From a virus: a stretch of 52,931 nucleotides of DNA. The notes beneath the pieces are model-generated. The model was given only the letters and a program-made list of their open reading frames with translations. It was not told the DNA's origin and did no database searches. The stretch lies in IMG/VR virus record IMGVR_UViG_3300025849_000049, positions 1 through 52,931 of that record; one strand, given 5' to 3'. The position numbers and the translations under genes are program-made. This document shows positions 34,112-41,228 of this stretch, in pieces; positions within the stretch are counted from its first letter, which is position 1; the number at the start of each line of letters is the position of its first letter.

Positions 34112-36395
34112 TCGTGTACTCCTCAAAGGTTACTACGTTGTTATTGTAGTATCCGCCCTTCCACACAGCCGCTGCCAGTGTATCTTCTCCGTAGAATGAC
34201 AGGCTTAGTGTATAGTCTCTTCTCTCAAAGAGCTTCTCTAGGTCTTGGGCCAGTGCAAGAAGCTCGCCTGTAGTCCAGAACTTTTCTCCGCCAATCTCTA
34301 CATTCATATAGCGTGGGTTACCCATCTCGTCCTTGTCGTCTTTCTTTACATCGCCCTCTGGAACAGAACAATCAAAACCAAAGAGGTGAATGTTCCTATA
34401 TCCCAATAGCTCAAGCAGCCCTAGCGTGCGTGTGGCTGATGCTGTGCCACCACTTACCAAAGAAGAACCAGGTTTAATACCCAACTTAGGGTCCACAACA
34501 AACTTGTCTTCAATGCTTTCATCTCTTAGCGCATCTGTAAAGGCGTGAAAGCCCTTGACATTGTTCGTACGCTCTAGGATGTAATCAACTACGCCCTCAT
34601 CTGTCATGCTGGCAATATAAAAGGTTGTGTCCTTGTTCATATCCTTAAACAAGTCCTTACGCTTTACACCATGTGTGCTGATGCCGTCGATAGAACGTGG
34701 GTCAAGAATCATACAAGCATCAGGTGTAATCCCTTCTTCCAACAAGCGTGGATAGGAGTGCTTGACACACCAGATTTTTGCATTGTATTTCTTTTGTGTT
34801 TTCCTAACCTTATCAAAGTCAATCGTGCCGCCAGAGACAATCATAACGTGGTCATCTGTTGTCTTGTATTGCTTAACCCAATCCCAGTCATCTATCTTGG
34901 CAATGTTTTCGGTCACACTTTTCTTAATGTGTTCGCTTGGCATTGAGTCTTTAGGCTTAACAATAATAGGAACACGCAACAACTCTGGGGGTATTTTCTT
35001 GTAGCCTTCTTTAATACAAACAGCAAGGTGAACAATACCACCAAAAGCAGTACCGTCTTCAGAAGGCAAGATGTGTTTTGTTTTACTGTCAATAGCAGAA
35101 AAAGTTTTAATAATACCTGTGTGTTCTTCTGGTAATTTTTTGTCTTTTTGTGTTGAATAATAGTCGTCGAAGACAACAATAGGACAGTCCTTAACAAAGC
35201 TGTAATCACTAGCCACCGTATCTAAAGAGTGGCCGCCATCAATAAAAACAAAGTCCACATCGTCATAGCGCAGACCCTTCATTGTTTCTTTTGTATCTCC
35301 TGCATACAGTTTAAAGGTAAACGTCTTTCCCGCTGCGGCTGAACGCTCTTTAAATTGTTCTAGCCTTTCTGTTACAGCTGTCAACGCATTGTGTCCCTTT
35401 ACATTCAACTCAACTGCATCAGTCTCTTCAGTAGCCTGTTCAAACAAATCAAACCCACGATAGTGTACTGTGTCTACGCTTTCAAAGGCAGTCAACGCCA
35501 TCTCGATTGCACGACCACCATTCCATGTGCCAGTTTCCACAATGGTAAAGGTGTCAATGTCTTCTGAATAATGACGAACCAATGCTGCTAGTTTCTTATA
35601 TCGCTGAGGCCCTTGCTTGGAGTTTGCTGGCGTGTCCTTTGATAGCTCAGGATTAGCTGAGGCTTCAAACTTACGCTTGCCTTTGTTATGTGTAAAGTAA
35701 TCGTCAAGCATACACTGGTCAAACACAGAGAACCCACGCACACCCTCTGATAGGTTGCGTGCTTTCATTCCATGAGCCTCATAAATCTTAAGCAGGCGGG
35801 TGAATACAAAAGCATCTGTCCACTCACGATACGCAAACACTTCGTCTGTGTCATACGCACCACGCAGGTCAACCAGCAATGAGCAGGCATTGTGCATACT
35901 TAGATTAAAGCCAATGAAGCCTGTCTCGCTATAGTCAATATCAATACGACCAAGGTGTACAATGTCAACCTCTGGAATTAGAAGCTTAGCTGCATCTTCT
36001 GCCTTAAACATTTTCTTTGTAAGCGTATCGGCATCAAGCCATACCATCCAGTCTTTGCTGTCTGCATCAAGAAGCTCAAAGAACAGGTCACTCATTGCAT
36101 ACACCTTGTGACAGAAGCGAACAGCATCCATACGATAGTTATAAGGTGCTTCACCGAAGCGTCCGTTCTTATCGCTATTGCGTGTAATAAAATCAGTACG
36201 TGCCTGAATGTTCTCTAGGTGACGGTACTCAATAAAGTCTGCTTGTGGTAGGCCATCTGATTTACCATCATAGCCTTCAAGATAAACATGTAGCTTGAAG
36301 TCCGTTGGCTTCCATTTATTGGCAACAGAGTCAAGCATCTTAAGGCCATAGACCCCTTCGTGTTGTTTGTGAAAGCTCGTTACAAAATTATACAT
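34104..36395 (-). CDS. Three-domain glycan enzyme: glycosyltransferase - methyltransferase - MAF/DUF115
   Basis: A 763-residue fusion. Residues 1-250 are a GT-A type glycosyltransferase with the metal-binding DAD at 121-123 (VWLDADT). Residues 265-470 are a class I SAM methyltransferase of the Methyltransf_24 kind, with VETGTWNGG (285-293), FIDGGHS (383-389) and FDDYYS (408-413). Residues 500-763 match the MAF/DUF115 domain of motility-associated sialic-acid-type transferases, with SGGTASATRTLGLLELLGY (647-665) and LFGFDCS. It probably builds and caps a surface glycan. Coupled to the GT8 gene by TAATG. Confidence 0.85.
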   Translation of the reverse strand: MYNFVTSFHKQHEGVYGLKMLDSVANKWKPTDFKLHVYLEGYDGKSDGLPQADFIEYRHLENIQARTDFITRNSDKNGRFGEAPYNYRMDAVRFCHKVYAMSDLFFELLDADSKDWMVWLDADTLTKKMFKAEDAAKLLIPEVDIVHLGRIDIDYSETGFIGFNLSMHNACSLLVDLRGAYDTDEVFAYREWTDAFVFTRLLKIYEAHGMKARNLSEGVRGFSVFDQCMLDDYFTHNKGKRKFEASANPELSKDTPANSKQGPQRYKKLAALVRHYSEDIDTFTIVETGTWNGGRAIEMALTAFESVDTVHYRGFDLFEQATEETDAVELNVKGHNALTAVTERLEQFKERSAAAGKTFTFKLYAGDTKETMKGLRYDDVDFVFIDGGHSLDTVASDYSFVKDCPIVVFDDYYSTQKDKKLPEEHTGIIKTFSAIDSKTKHILPSEDGTAFGGIVHLAVCIKEGYKKIPPELLRVPIIVKPKDSMPSEHIKKSVTENIAKIDDWDWVKQYKTTDDHVMIVSGGTIDFDKVRKTQKKYNAKIWCVKHSYPRLLEEGITPDACMILDPRSIDGISTHGVKRKDLFKDMNKDTTFYIASMTDEGVVDYILERTNNVKGFHAFTDALRDESIEDKFVVDPKLGIKPGSSLVSGGTASATRTLGLLELLGYRNIHLFGFDCSVPEGDVKKDDKDEMGNPRYMNVEIGGEKFWTTGELLALAQDLEKLFERRDYTLSLSFYGEDTLAAAVWKGGYYNNNVVTFEEYTNA

Positions 36396-37162
36396 TACAT
36401 GTTCTCCAGAATAAGTTGTGTTGTTATTTCTTGTTCAGCCTCTAGCCACTCCTCAACATAGACTTCTTCAACGGGGCGGCTAGGCTTCCACTTGTTAAAC
36501 CAAGGACCGCCTGTAGTAAAGTGTACGTTCTTAGCTTCAAGCTGCGGGTCGCTCTGCCCATCAAGCCAGTTCCATTCGGGGTGGATAGGCCCAATCTCGT
36601 CGTCGTCTAGCCAGCCAAACGAATGGAGCCACCCACCAGCTCTAAGGTTTACATCGTCTACTGTAAGCTTTAGATTTGATGGGTGACTGCAATCGAATAA
36701 CATAAAGCTAGACCAGTTCTTTCTGTAGTAGCTTGTCTGTGCTACGCCGTCCATCTTTACCTTGCTGTTTGGTTCATAAGGCTTGTGCTGTACGCACTGT
36801 ACTGCATACTGTGTGTTCTTCCCGTACACCTTAAAGATGCCTGCAATGTCTGCACGTACAAACATGTCGGCATCCATAAACAAGGCTAGACCATCGTACT
36901 GATTTAATGCAGGTACGAGGAAGCGGGTGAAGGTGAAGTCTGTGCTGAAGGGTCTACCATCGAAGGCGTCATAGCGTTGATGCGGTTCGTGCGGGTAGAC
37001 AACAGAAGCCCTGCGATACATACCATTGCGGCGTAGTGCAGGTTCCATCAAGGGAATGATGTCGTACTCTTTGTTATATTTTTTAATTGAATGTGCCAGA
37101 ACCTCTACGGCTCGATGGTCACGTCCATCATATCCAATGTAAATTACTGGTCGTTTGTTCAT
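36395..37162 (-). CDS. GT8-like glycosyltransferase
   Basis: 255 residues from ATG 37162, chosen for the GGAGA five bases upstream. The N-terminus PVIYIGYDGRDHRAVEVLAHSIKK is a nucleotide-sugar transferase start; FMDADMF (residues 96-102) is the DxD metal site; HFTTGGPWF near 223-231 matches the GT8 end motif. It is the first gene of the operon driven by the perfect promoter at 37237-37265 and preceded by a structured leader. Confidence 0.85.
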   Translation of the reverse strand: MNKRPVIYIGYDGRDHRAVEVLAHSIKKYNKEYDIIPLMEPALRRNGMYRRASVVYPHEPHQRYDAFDGRPFSTDFTFTRFLVPALNQYDGLALFMDADMFVRADIAGIFKVYGKNTQYAVQCVQHKPYEPNSKVKMDGVAQTSYYRKNWSSFMLFDCSHPSNLKLTVDDVNLRAGGWLHSFGWLDDDEIGPIHPEWNWLDGQSDPQLEAKNVHFTTGGPWFNKWKPSRPVEEVYVEEWLEAEQEITTQLILENM

Positions 37163-37182
37163 TGTGTCTCCATATAAGTAAT

Positions 37183-37230
37183 GGTGGTGAGCCAAGGGAT
37201 TGAGAGAGAAAGGAGGTTCAGCCCACCACC
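37183..37230 (-). promoter_or_regulatory. Structured leader RNA displaying an anti-Shine-Dalgarno sequence
   Basis: From the predicted transcript start (37230) the RNA begins GGUGGUGGGCU, which can pair over 11 positions (two G-U) with GGCUCACCACC (37193-37183). The 26-base loop contains ACCUCCUUUCU (37217-37207), identical to the 3' tail of bacterial 16S rRNA. The preceding GGCUG also matches 16S, with A in place of the GAUC between the two blocks. The gene's own GGAGA ribosome site lies downstream and could pair with the loop CUCC. See findings. Confidence 0.55.
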
Positions 37231-37236
37231 ATGTAT

Positions 37237-37265
37237 ATTATAATAAATTACACAACAAATGTCAA
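37237..37265 (-). promoter_or_regulatory. Perfect consensus promoter for the glycan/terS operon
   Basis: On the minus strand, TTGACA (37265-37260), 17 bases, TATAAT (37242-37237). The predicted start is 37230, the first base of the leader stem. It serves GT8, the fusion transferase, terS, the membrane peptide and gmd. Confidence 0.85.
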
Positions 37266-37268
37266 GGA

Positions 37269-37460
37269 TTATTTATGCCACATACCCTTGAGTCTTTTCT
37301 TGGCTGCAAGGTTGGCTTGCTTCTTGTCTTCGTGGGACATGACCGACCAGTTCTCAATGTCACGTCCTGTTCTGCCGCAGTGTATGCAAGTGTCGTGTGT
37401 GTTAGACAACTCGCAGCTTTCTACTTTGGCTTCTGCGCTGGCCTTACAGGGGCTACTCAT
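37269..37460 (-). CDS. DUF1289-like small cysteine protein
   Basis: A 63-residue protein with DTCIHCGRTGRDIENWSVMS (residues 23-42) and NLAAKKRL, matching the DUF1289 pattern of C-x2-C, GR-x3-EI-x2-W-x-x-M. Four cysteines (C5, C16, C25, C28) may hold a metal. It overlaps the glutaredoxin stop by four bases (ATGA) and ends the nucleotide-metabolism operon just upstream of the glycan operon promoter. The function is unknown; it may be an accessory to redox or DNA metabolism. Confidence 0.7.
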   Translation of the reverse strand: MSSPCKASAEAKVESCELSNTHDTCIHCGRTGRDIENWSVMSHEDKKQANLAAKKRLKGMWHK

Positions 37461-37678
37461 AATATATAATGCTCCAACTGTGTGTAACCACCTATGTGCT
37501 TACCGTTAACTTTAATCTGCGGTACTGTTTTCTCGTCAGGGAACAGCTCTTTAAATTCTTTAGCCGTAACCTCTGTGCCGATGCCGTAGTAACCGTAGGG
37601 AATCTTTCGAACCCTACAGAATACTACGGCGTCTCTACAATACTTGCAGCCTTTCTGCCCGTATATCTCTACCCTCAT
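37457..37678 (-). CDS. grx: Glutaredoxin
   Basis: A 73-residue glutaredoxin with the CKYC active site (residues 11-14), the TVPQI cis-proline motif (51-55) and GGYTQLE for glutathione-site binding (63-69). It overlaps RNR by four bases (ATGA), so it most likely re-reduces the C-terminal cysteine pair of the neighbouring class II reductase. The gene contains an unusually strong hairpin (37584-37629). Confidence 0.9.
   Translation of the reverse strand: MRVEIYGQKGCKYCRDAVVFCRVRKIPYGYYGIGTEVTAKEFKELFPDEKTVPQIKVNGKHIGGYTQLEHYIL
37584..37629. promoter_or_regulatory. Strong hairpin inside the glutaredoxin gene
   Basis: GCCGTAGTA and TACTACGGC pair perfectly, extended by two further pairs. An inner GTAGGG/CCCTAC stem encloses an 11-base loop, with a small internal loop between the stems. 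It lies fully within coding sequence, so it is either a protein-sequence coincidence or an mRNA processing or stability element. No T-run follows. Confidence 0.5.
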
Positions 37679-39588
37679 GTCAGGTCAACAACCTCGCAAC
37701 CATCCGAACTACAGGCCAATGTTTGTGCGCCTGATGTGTTGTCTTCCATCTCGTACTCAGAGAGCTTAGCCCAATCAATCTTCTTGGGCATCTTAGCAGC
37801 AGCTTCCTTGTAGGTAGCCTTGTCACAGTCCTGATAGGGAGCTTGTGCATAGGTGTGGTCGCTGTGTGGCAGAAAGGATACACCAGAGCAGATGTCAAAG
37901 TTATCGAACACCCAAGCACCTACGTTCATCCACTCCTCGTCTCGCACCGTAATGGTAACGGATGGCTTATGCTCACACCACTCCAATGCGTAGGTCTTCC
38001 ATAGCTCCAGCTGCTCGATGGCAGTCATGTCGTTACGTGTTACCGCATTGTCAGGTGACTTGGTCGGGAAGCTAAACACCGTGGTGCTGTCAGGCTTCAT
38101 AACACAAGGCTCAGCTGGGATGCCTGCGTCTGTAAGGAACTGTGTTAGCGGGTCTTTGTTATCACCCCGTACAGTTCGGATATAATATTCGCTATGACGT
38201 GCATGAATGCCAGAAGCGCTATCAACAAGCTGCGACACAGTACCTGAAGGCTTAACACAAGTGATGGCCGCAGATGCACTAATTCCAAACTGCTCAGCAT
38301 AATCCCTGTTTGTTTGTACAGCAGTGTCACGAAGCTTGTTAAGTACTTTCTTAGATGGGTTGCTAGTAATTTCATTGTCCATAATACCTGTCAGGCTTAC
38401 ACCCAACAGCCTTTCTTCTTCTGTGTTCTTACGCCAGATAGGACGAAGATACGGCATATCTGTAAACGTAGATTGAATTGTTCCAAGTATAGAGGCAAGA
38501 CGTACTTTGTTTGCCAGTGTTTTCTCAGTGTCGGTTGGCCGCACCACAACCTCAGTCAGGTTGCAGAACTGATAAGGCCGCAGGATAATCTCACTGCACG
38601 GGTTAGTCCCCCACTCCTTGCCTGTTTCACGGCGACCATTGCGCTTGACGTGTTCGTCTGCAGCGATTCGGCTAAAGATACCACGCTCACCAGACTTGGA
38701 CTCGACCAAGGACAACCACTCACGCATGAATGTTTCCATATCAGGCTTGTCGGTGTAGGCTACAGAGTTATTAGCCAAGGCACGTTGCCCTTCGTTTTCC
38801 CACCATTGACCAGACTTAGCGTGACGCATACGGTCATCCGACAGGTTAGACAAACTAATCATAGCGGAGCGGCGTACACCACCTACTACAACTACCTCGC
38901 CAATCTTACACATGATGTCGTGGCACTCAACGCTGTTAAGCTTACGCCCTGCTGCGCCTTTGAACTTGGCTACAACAAAGTTGAACAGGTCGTTCAGGGG
39001 GTCAGGCCCAGAGGCACGGCCACCAAATGTCTTGAGGCGTTCACCTGCTGCACGAATCTTGGACAAGTCCCACTTAGGCACGTCCCCTGTGTACAGGCCG
39101 CTGACTACTTTGCGTAGTGCCTTAGCCCAGCCTTCCTTGCTGTCTTGCACAACGATAAGGTCTTCGCTATCTCTGATGTCTTCTGGTACTACAGGGAGCT
39201 TGCTGATGGCCTGACGCTCAACAGAGAAGCCTACACCTGTACCACACAGCAAGATAAACATGGCCTCGTCAAAGGCACGAGGGTGGTCAACAGGCAGGTA
39301 ACTACAGTTGTATACACATGTGTTGTCACGCTCAGCAGCTGGGCCTGCAGTCATCAAGGCTCGCATAGAAGGCATGACCTCTAGGTTAAGGATGGCATCC
39401 TCAAGCTCGTTAAGCGTCTTGCCCTCTAGGTCTGATGGACGTACGATGTTGTCAATGAAACGGCCTACGGTTTCACCCCAGGTTTCCCTGCGTCCCTCGT
39501 CATCTAGCCAACGGGCATATCGTGACGTTGCAATGAATGTCTGGTAGTCCGATGGTAGGTAATTAGTCAATGTATTTTGGTTCGTCAT
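37675..39588 (-). CDS. nrdJ: Class II (B12-dependent) ribonucleotide reductase
   Basis: A 637-residue monomeric ribonucleotide reductase that makes deoxynucleotides with adenosylcobalamin. It has TCVYNCSYLP near residue 90 and a GTGVGFSVERQ motif. The active-site NPCSEIILRPYQFCNL lies near 330-345, and CVKPSGTVSQLVDSASGIH near 444-462. A C-terminal ACSSDGCEVVDL holds the reductant-relay cysteine pair. It is close to the Lactobacillus-type monomeric enzyme, though about 100 residues shorter. Overlaps ThyX by 26 bases and glutaredoxin by four. The host must supply or salvage cobalamin. Confidence 0.93.
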   Translation of the reverse strand: MTNQNTLTNYLPSDYQTFIATSRYARWLDDEGRRETWGETVGRFIDNIVRPSDLEGKTLNELEDAILNLEVMPSMRALMTAGPAAERDNTCVYNCSYLPVDHPRAFDEAMFILLCGTGVGFSVERQAISKLPVVPEDIRDSEDLIVVQDSKEGWAKALRKVVSGLYTGDVPKWDLSKIRAAGERLKTFGGRASGPDPLNDLFNFVVAKFKGAAGRKLNSVECHDIMCKIGEVVVVGGVRRSAMISLSNLSDDRMRHAKSGQWWENEGQRALANNSVAYTDKPDMETFMREWLSLVESKSGERGIFSRIAADEHVKRNGRRETGKEWGTNPCSEIILRPYQFCNLTEVVVRPTDTEKTLANKVRLASILGTIQSTFTDMPYLRPIWRKNTEEERLLGVSLTGIMDNEITSNPSKKVLNKLRDTAVQTNRDYAEQFGISASAAITCVKPSGTVSQLVDSASGIHARHSEYYIRTVRGDNKDPLTQFLTDAGIPAEPCVMKPDSTTVFSFPTKSPDNAVTRNDMTAIEQLELWKTYALEWCEHKPSVTITVRDEEWMNVGAWVFDNFDICSGVSFLPHSDHTYAQAPYQDCDKATYKEAAAKMPKKIDWAKLSEYEMEDNTSGAQTLACSSDGCEVVDLT

Positions 39589-40240
39589 TTGTGCGAAGCT
39601 CCTCTCCTGTTAGCTCTTTCCAGCTGTATTTAAAATCATATCGTGCAGCCTCTTGGCTTATTAAGTCTGCAATGTATCTCGTCTCTGCTTGCGATGTCTT
39701 GTCCAGCCTCTGGTTAACGACACGAGAGAAGGCGTACAGTGAGCCAGACCAGTACCATTCTGTGTACATGTTCTGTGGCAGCACCATACGTGCCATCTCT
39801 GGGGCAATGCCCACACTTAGCATACGTTCATACTCTGCAATGGCAGAGCGTGTGTATGAGCCAATGTGATAGTCTATAGTTTCATCTGAGCTACCCTGCT
39901 TCACGTTGTCTGCCTTAGTCCGCCACGCCTTTGGTGTGAAGAACTTGGGTGTAGCGTCCACATAGCGGCGGCTGACTTCATTCCAAGCCAAGCCCACTTG
40001 GTGTTTCACTAGCTGTCGTGCGACAAAGAGGGGAGCCTCAATACGAAACTGTAAGAAGCAGTGTGAGAACGGCGACCAGTGCTTGTGTTTAGCTAGGTAC
40101 TTGATAAGACGTTGGTCTTCTTGGGACAAGTCCTGATGGTTTCCGTTCTGTACTCGTTGTGATTCCTTGTTAAAAGAAACACGGGCAGCGTTGACAACTG
40201 TCAGGTCGCTACCCATATGGTCAATTAATTTTACTTGCAT
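39563..40240 (-). CDS. thyX: Flavin-dependent thymidylate synthase
   Basis: 225 residues from ATG 40240 (GGAG upstream). The phage-type ThyX signature RQLVKHQVGLAWNEVSRRY is present, in place of the bacterial RHRxxSxNExSxRY. HKHWSPFSH near the N-terminus and LPQNMYTEWYWSGSL later in the protein are FAD/dUMP-binding parts. It makes dTMP with FAD, NADPH and methylene-THF. It has its own promoter (40255-40283) and shares transcripts with RNR. Confidence 0.93.
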   Translation of the reverse strand: MQVKLIDHMGSDLTVVNAARVSFNKESQRVQNGNHQDLSQEDQRLIKYLAKHKHWSPFSHCFLQFRIEAPLFVARQLVKHQVGLAWNEVSRRYVDATPKFFTPKAWRTKADNVKQGSSDETIDYHIGSYTRSAIAEYERMLSVGIAPEMARMVLPQNMYTEWYWSGSLYAFSRVVNQRLDKTSQAETRYIADLISQEAARYDFKYSWKELTGEELRTNDEPKYID

Positions 40241-40254
40241 AGTCGAAGACTCCA

Positions 40255-40283
40255 ATTATACTACATAGTTTCTAGTGAGGCAA
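40255..40283 (-). promoter_or_regulatory. Promoter for the thyX-nrdJ-grx operon
   Basis: Minus strand TTGCCT (40283-40278), 17 bases, TATAAT (40260-40255). The predicted start is about 40248, leaving an eight-base leader without the GGAG site, which lies upstream of +1. Transcripts reading through from upstream genes would include it. Confidence 0.65.
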
Positions 40284-40539
40284 TGAGCTTATTCAAATAC
40301 CATTGCGCTTTTTTCAAATCTTCCACAGGCTTGCCCTTGTAGTTGTAACGCCACATGTATTTCATTGCGTTACCCTTGCAGTAGCCTTGGAACTCCTCGT
40401 CAGACATGCTTGCCTCAATAGCGTCAATTGCTTCAACGCCCTTGCTGTTGTAGTGTGACGGGCTGTTTACTGGGTCGTCTGGTACCTGTGTGTAACCAAA
40501 CTTAGTGTCCAAGGATTGCGTTAATTCTTTTTCTGACAT
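40261..40539 (-). CDS. DUF3310 protein
   Basis: 92 residues from ATG 40539 (AGGAGAGA upstream). The C-terminal NSPSHYNSKGVEAIDAIE...YCKGNAMKYMWRYNYKGKPVEDLKKAQWYL is the complete DUF3310 motif. This family is common in phages and sometimes called a nucleotide-kinase-like domain, but it lacks an assigned activity. It overlaps the upstream gene by 38 bases and precedes the nucleotide-synthesis genes, consistent with a DNA-precursor role. Confidence 0.85.
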   Translation of the reverse strand: MSEKELTQSLDTKFGYTQVPDDPVNSPSHYNSKGVEAIDAIEASMSDEEFQGYCKGNAMKYMWRYNYKGKPVEDLKKAQWYLNKLIASLETM

Positions 40540-40834
40540 AGTCAATCTCTCCTGTTTGCAAAACTTTGTAAGCAAAGTCTCTCATATAATCGGCGTCTAC
40601 TCCTGCATTGATACACACCTCTTCAAAGTCCTGTGCTGTTGTACCTACTGATGCGAAGAACCAAGCCGATGCTCTGTCCCTGTCTATTCTTGCAGTGGCT
40701 GGCTCACCTTCGTAAGCTGGCTTAGCTGCATCGAGTAACGCTTGAAGAATAACACACAAGAACAATGTACGTTCTGGTGAGGATTCGTCTGGGCGAAACT
40801 CGTCCAAGTGAATTGTTATCTTACTACCTTGCAT
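40502..40834 (-). CDS. Unknown early protein
   Basis: 110 residues from ATG 40834; a TTG at 40846 would add four. The sequence has a mixed helical pattern (TLFLCVILQALLDAAK, FEEVCINAGVDADYMRDFAYKVL) and no recognised family. The start overlaps the end of endonuclease I by 11 bases and the end overlaps DUF3310. Confidence 0.65.
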   Translation of the reverse strand: MQGSKITIHLDEFRPDESSPERTLFLCVILQALLDAAKPAYEGEPATARIDRDRASAWFFASVGTTAQDFEEVCINAGVDADYMRDFAYKVLQTGEIDYVRKRINAILGH

Positions 40835-40846
40835 CCTGTTTGTCAA
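40818..40846 (-). promoter_or_regulatory. Possible weak promoter at the end of endonuclease I
   Basis: Minus strand TTGACA (40846-40841), 17 bases, TAAGAT (40823-40818). The -35 is perfect and the -10 matches 4 of 6. It would start inside the 40502 gene and serve DUF3310 and genes beyond. Less certain than the others. Confidence 0.35.
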
Positions 40847-41228
40847 GCCACGATTGCGGAATGCCCTCTTTTAATTTGCAGTACATGTAACCGTGCTTGT
40901 CACACCAATCTGCATAGGTCATCTTGCCGCCCTTGTATAACTTGCGGGTAGGATTATCAAAGACAAATCGGATGTCAAGGTCAGGGTGCTGCGACTTAAC
41001 GAACAGGTGTTTCTTCCTGTCCTCAATCATAAAGCGTCCCTTCACCTCAAGGATAACTCCGTTGGGCAAGAAGAAGTCTGGGATGTAGTTCTTATCCTCA
41101 CGCCATTCATAGGCCAGCTTCTCTTGCTCATACACAAACTTAATCTTTTGCTTGTGTAGCTGCTGTGCAGCCTCATACTCAGAGTTTGATTTGTATTCGT
41201 GGTCGTACTTCTTTCTTTTGAATCTCAT
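40824..41228 (-). CDS. Endonuclease I, T7 gp3-like Holliday junction resolvase
   Basis: A 134-residue protein of the T7 endonuclease I family. SEYEAAQQLHKQKIKF (about 16-31) supplies the first acidic residues. NYIPDFFLPNGVILEVKGRF (47-66) carries the D51, E61 and K63 metal site. MTYADWCDKHGYMYC lies near the C-terminus. It resolves branched DNA before packaging and may degrade host DNA. It follows the exonuclease gene with a one-base overlap, the same neighbours as in T7-like replication modules. Confidence 0.9.
   Translation of the reverse strand: MRFKRKKYDHEYKSNSEYEAAQQLHKQKIKFVYEQEKLAYEWREDKNYIPDFFLPNGVILEVKGRFMIEDRKKHLFVKSQHPDLDIRFVFDNPTRKLYKGGKMTYADWCDKHGYMYCKLKEGIPQSWLDKQDAR

Noticed and set aside
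37200-37509. Plus-strand frames starting after a perfect AAAGGAGG site at about 37210-37217
   Set aside because: The strong site is the reverse complement of the anti-Shine-Dalgarno leader. The frames run antisense over DUF1289 and give no protein-like sequence.
38314-39117. 267-codon plus-strand frame opposite nrdJ
   Set aside because: Antisense to a clear enzyme gene, with composition explained by reversed nrdJ codons and no promoter.
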